The position numbers were made by a program, and so were the translations under genes. Positions 4,892 to 5,159 of a DNA stretch of 5,159 nt are shown here, piece after piece. The DNA lies in the NCBI GenBank assembly GCA_937897665.1, contig CALCPB010000893.1, forward strand, positions 1 through 5,159, in the 5' to 3' direction. The notes below the pieces were generated by a model. The model saw nothing but the letters and a program-made list of their open reading frames with translations, was not told where the DNA came from and searched no databases. The number at the start of each line of letters is the position of its first letter. Positions within the stretch are counted from its first letter, which is position 1. The stretch is from an uncultured Halomicronema sp. Its GTDB lineage: Bacteria > Cyanobacteriota > Cyanobacteriia > Phormidesmidales > Phormidesmidaceae.

Positions 4892-5159
4892 TCAGTGGGT
4901 GGGCTGAATTGAGCGCCTAGCGGCTTGCAGTTGGGCGAGCAGTGCTTGACTCGCTGCCGTCGGATTATCCGCTTTCATAATGGCGCGCACGACCGCGACG
5001 CGATTGCCCCCGGCGGCCATCACGTCGGCCAGGTTAGCCGCATCAATGCCGCCGATGGCAAACCAGGGCACGGGTGAATTTTGGGCGGCATACCGCACAT
5101 AGTCTAAACCTGCTGCCGCTTTGTCCGGCTTGGTCGGGGTGGCATAGACGGGGCCAACA
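4892..5159 (-). CDS. thiE: Thiamine-phosphate synthase ThiE, C-terminal part (runs off the right edge)
   Basis: The last 88 residues or so of ThiE, a cytoplasmic TIM-barrel enzyme that joins hydroxymethylpyrimidine diphosphate and thiazole phosphate into thiamine phosphate. Seen, in order: [10 protein letters not shown], the loop that closes over the active site; [17 protein letters not shown], with the Gly-Gly phosphate-binding turn; and NRVAVVRAI, the second phosphate-binding loop. The family usually has G-DGVAVVSAI at this last motif. The N-terminal half, the start and any thiamine riboswitch lie beyond the edge. Many cyanobacterial ThiE proteins carry an extra N-terminal domain, which cannot be checked here. 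An in-frame GTG at 5098 is internal, since family homology continues upstream to the edge. thiS follows after 22 bp. Confidence 0.95.
   Translation of the reverse strand, partial: VGPVYATPTKPDKAAAGLDYVRYAAQNSPVPWFAIGGIDAANLADVMAAGGNRVAVVRAIMKADNPTAASQALLAQLQAARRSIQPTH

Noticed and set aside
5098..5159. A separate short gene starting at GTG 5098 instead of a partial thiE
   Set aside because: The frame stays open to the right edge, and the residues upstream of this GTG contain the ThiE loop motif [10 protein letters not shown], so the GTG is internal.

Overview
The window looks like cyanobacterial chromosome. It carries psb28, a photosystem II assembly gene confined to oxygenic phototrophs. 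It also has ten perfect copies of the HIP1 octamer GCGATCGC in 5.16 kb, where roughly 0.08 would be expected by chance. Base composition is GC-rich by eye, and many starts lack a strong Shine-Dalgarno. A Leptolyngbya/Synechococcales-type genome is plausible, but the genus cannot be fixed from this sequence.

Layout. Positions 1-200 hold no convincing gene, but contain several small inverted repeats. A THUMP-domain RNA methyltransferase of the RlmL N-terminal-half type runs leftward (201-1325). Across a 266-bp divergent intergenic region, nagA (N-acetylglucosamine-6-phosphate deacetylase) runs rightward (1592-2590). All its recognisable catalytic and metal residues are present, but the conserved C-terminus (about 65-70 residues) is missing and replaced by 17 unrelated residues. 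Three further rightward genes follow: a small exported protein with an SLH-like tail (2621-2953), a two-helix membrane protein of unknown function (3036-3464), and psb28 (3662-3997). A MoaB/Mog-family molybdenum cofactor gene starts 21 bp after psb28 (4019-4519). Facing these from the right edge are two leftward thiamine genes: the 3' part of thiE (4892 to the edge) and thiS (4639-4869), 22 bp apart and probably one operon.

How the genes relate. thiE and thiS work in the same pathway: ThiS carries sulfur for the thiazole half, and ThiE joins thiazole and pyrimidine phosphates. psb28 and moaB are close enough to be co-transcribed but have no known functional link. The other genes are ordinary chromosomal neighbours.

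I see no mobile element, CRISPR array, tRNA, rRNA or clear new multi-gene system. The most unusual features are the truncated nagA joined to new sequence just upstream of a small exported-protein gene, and two mutually exclusive GC-rich hairpins in the nagA leader.
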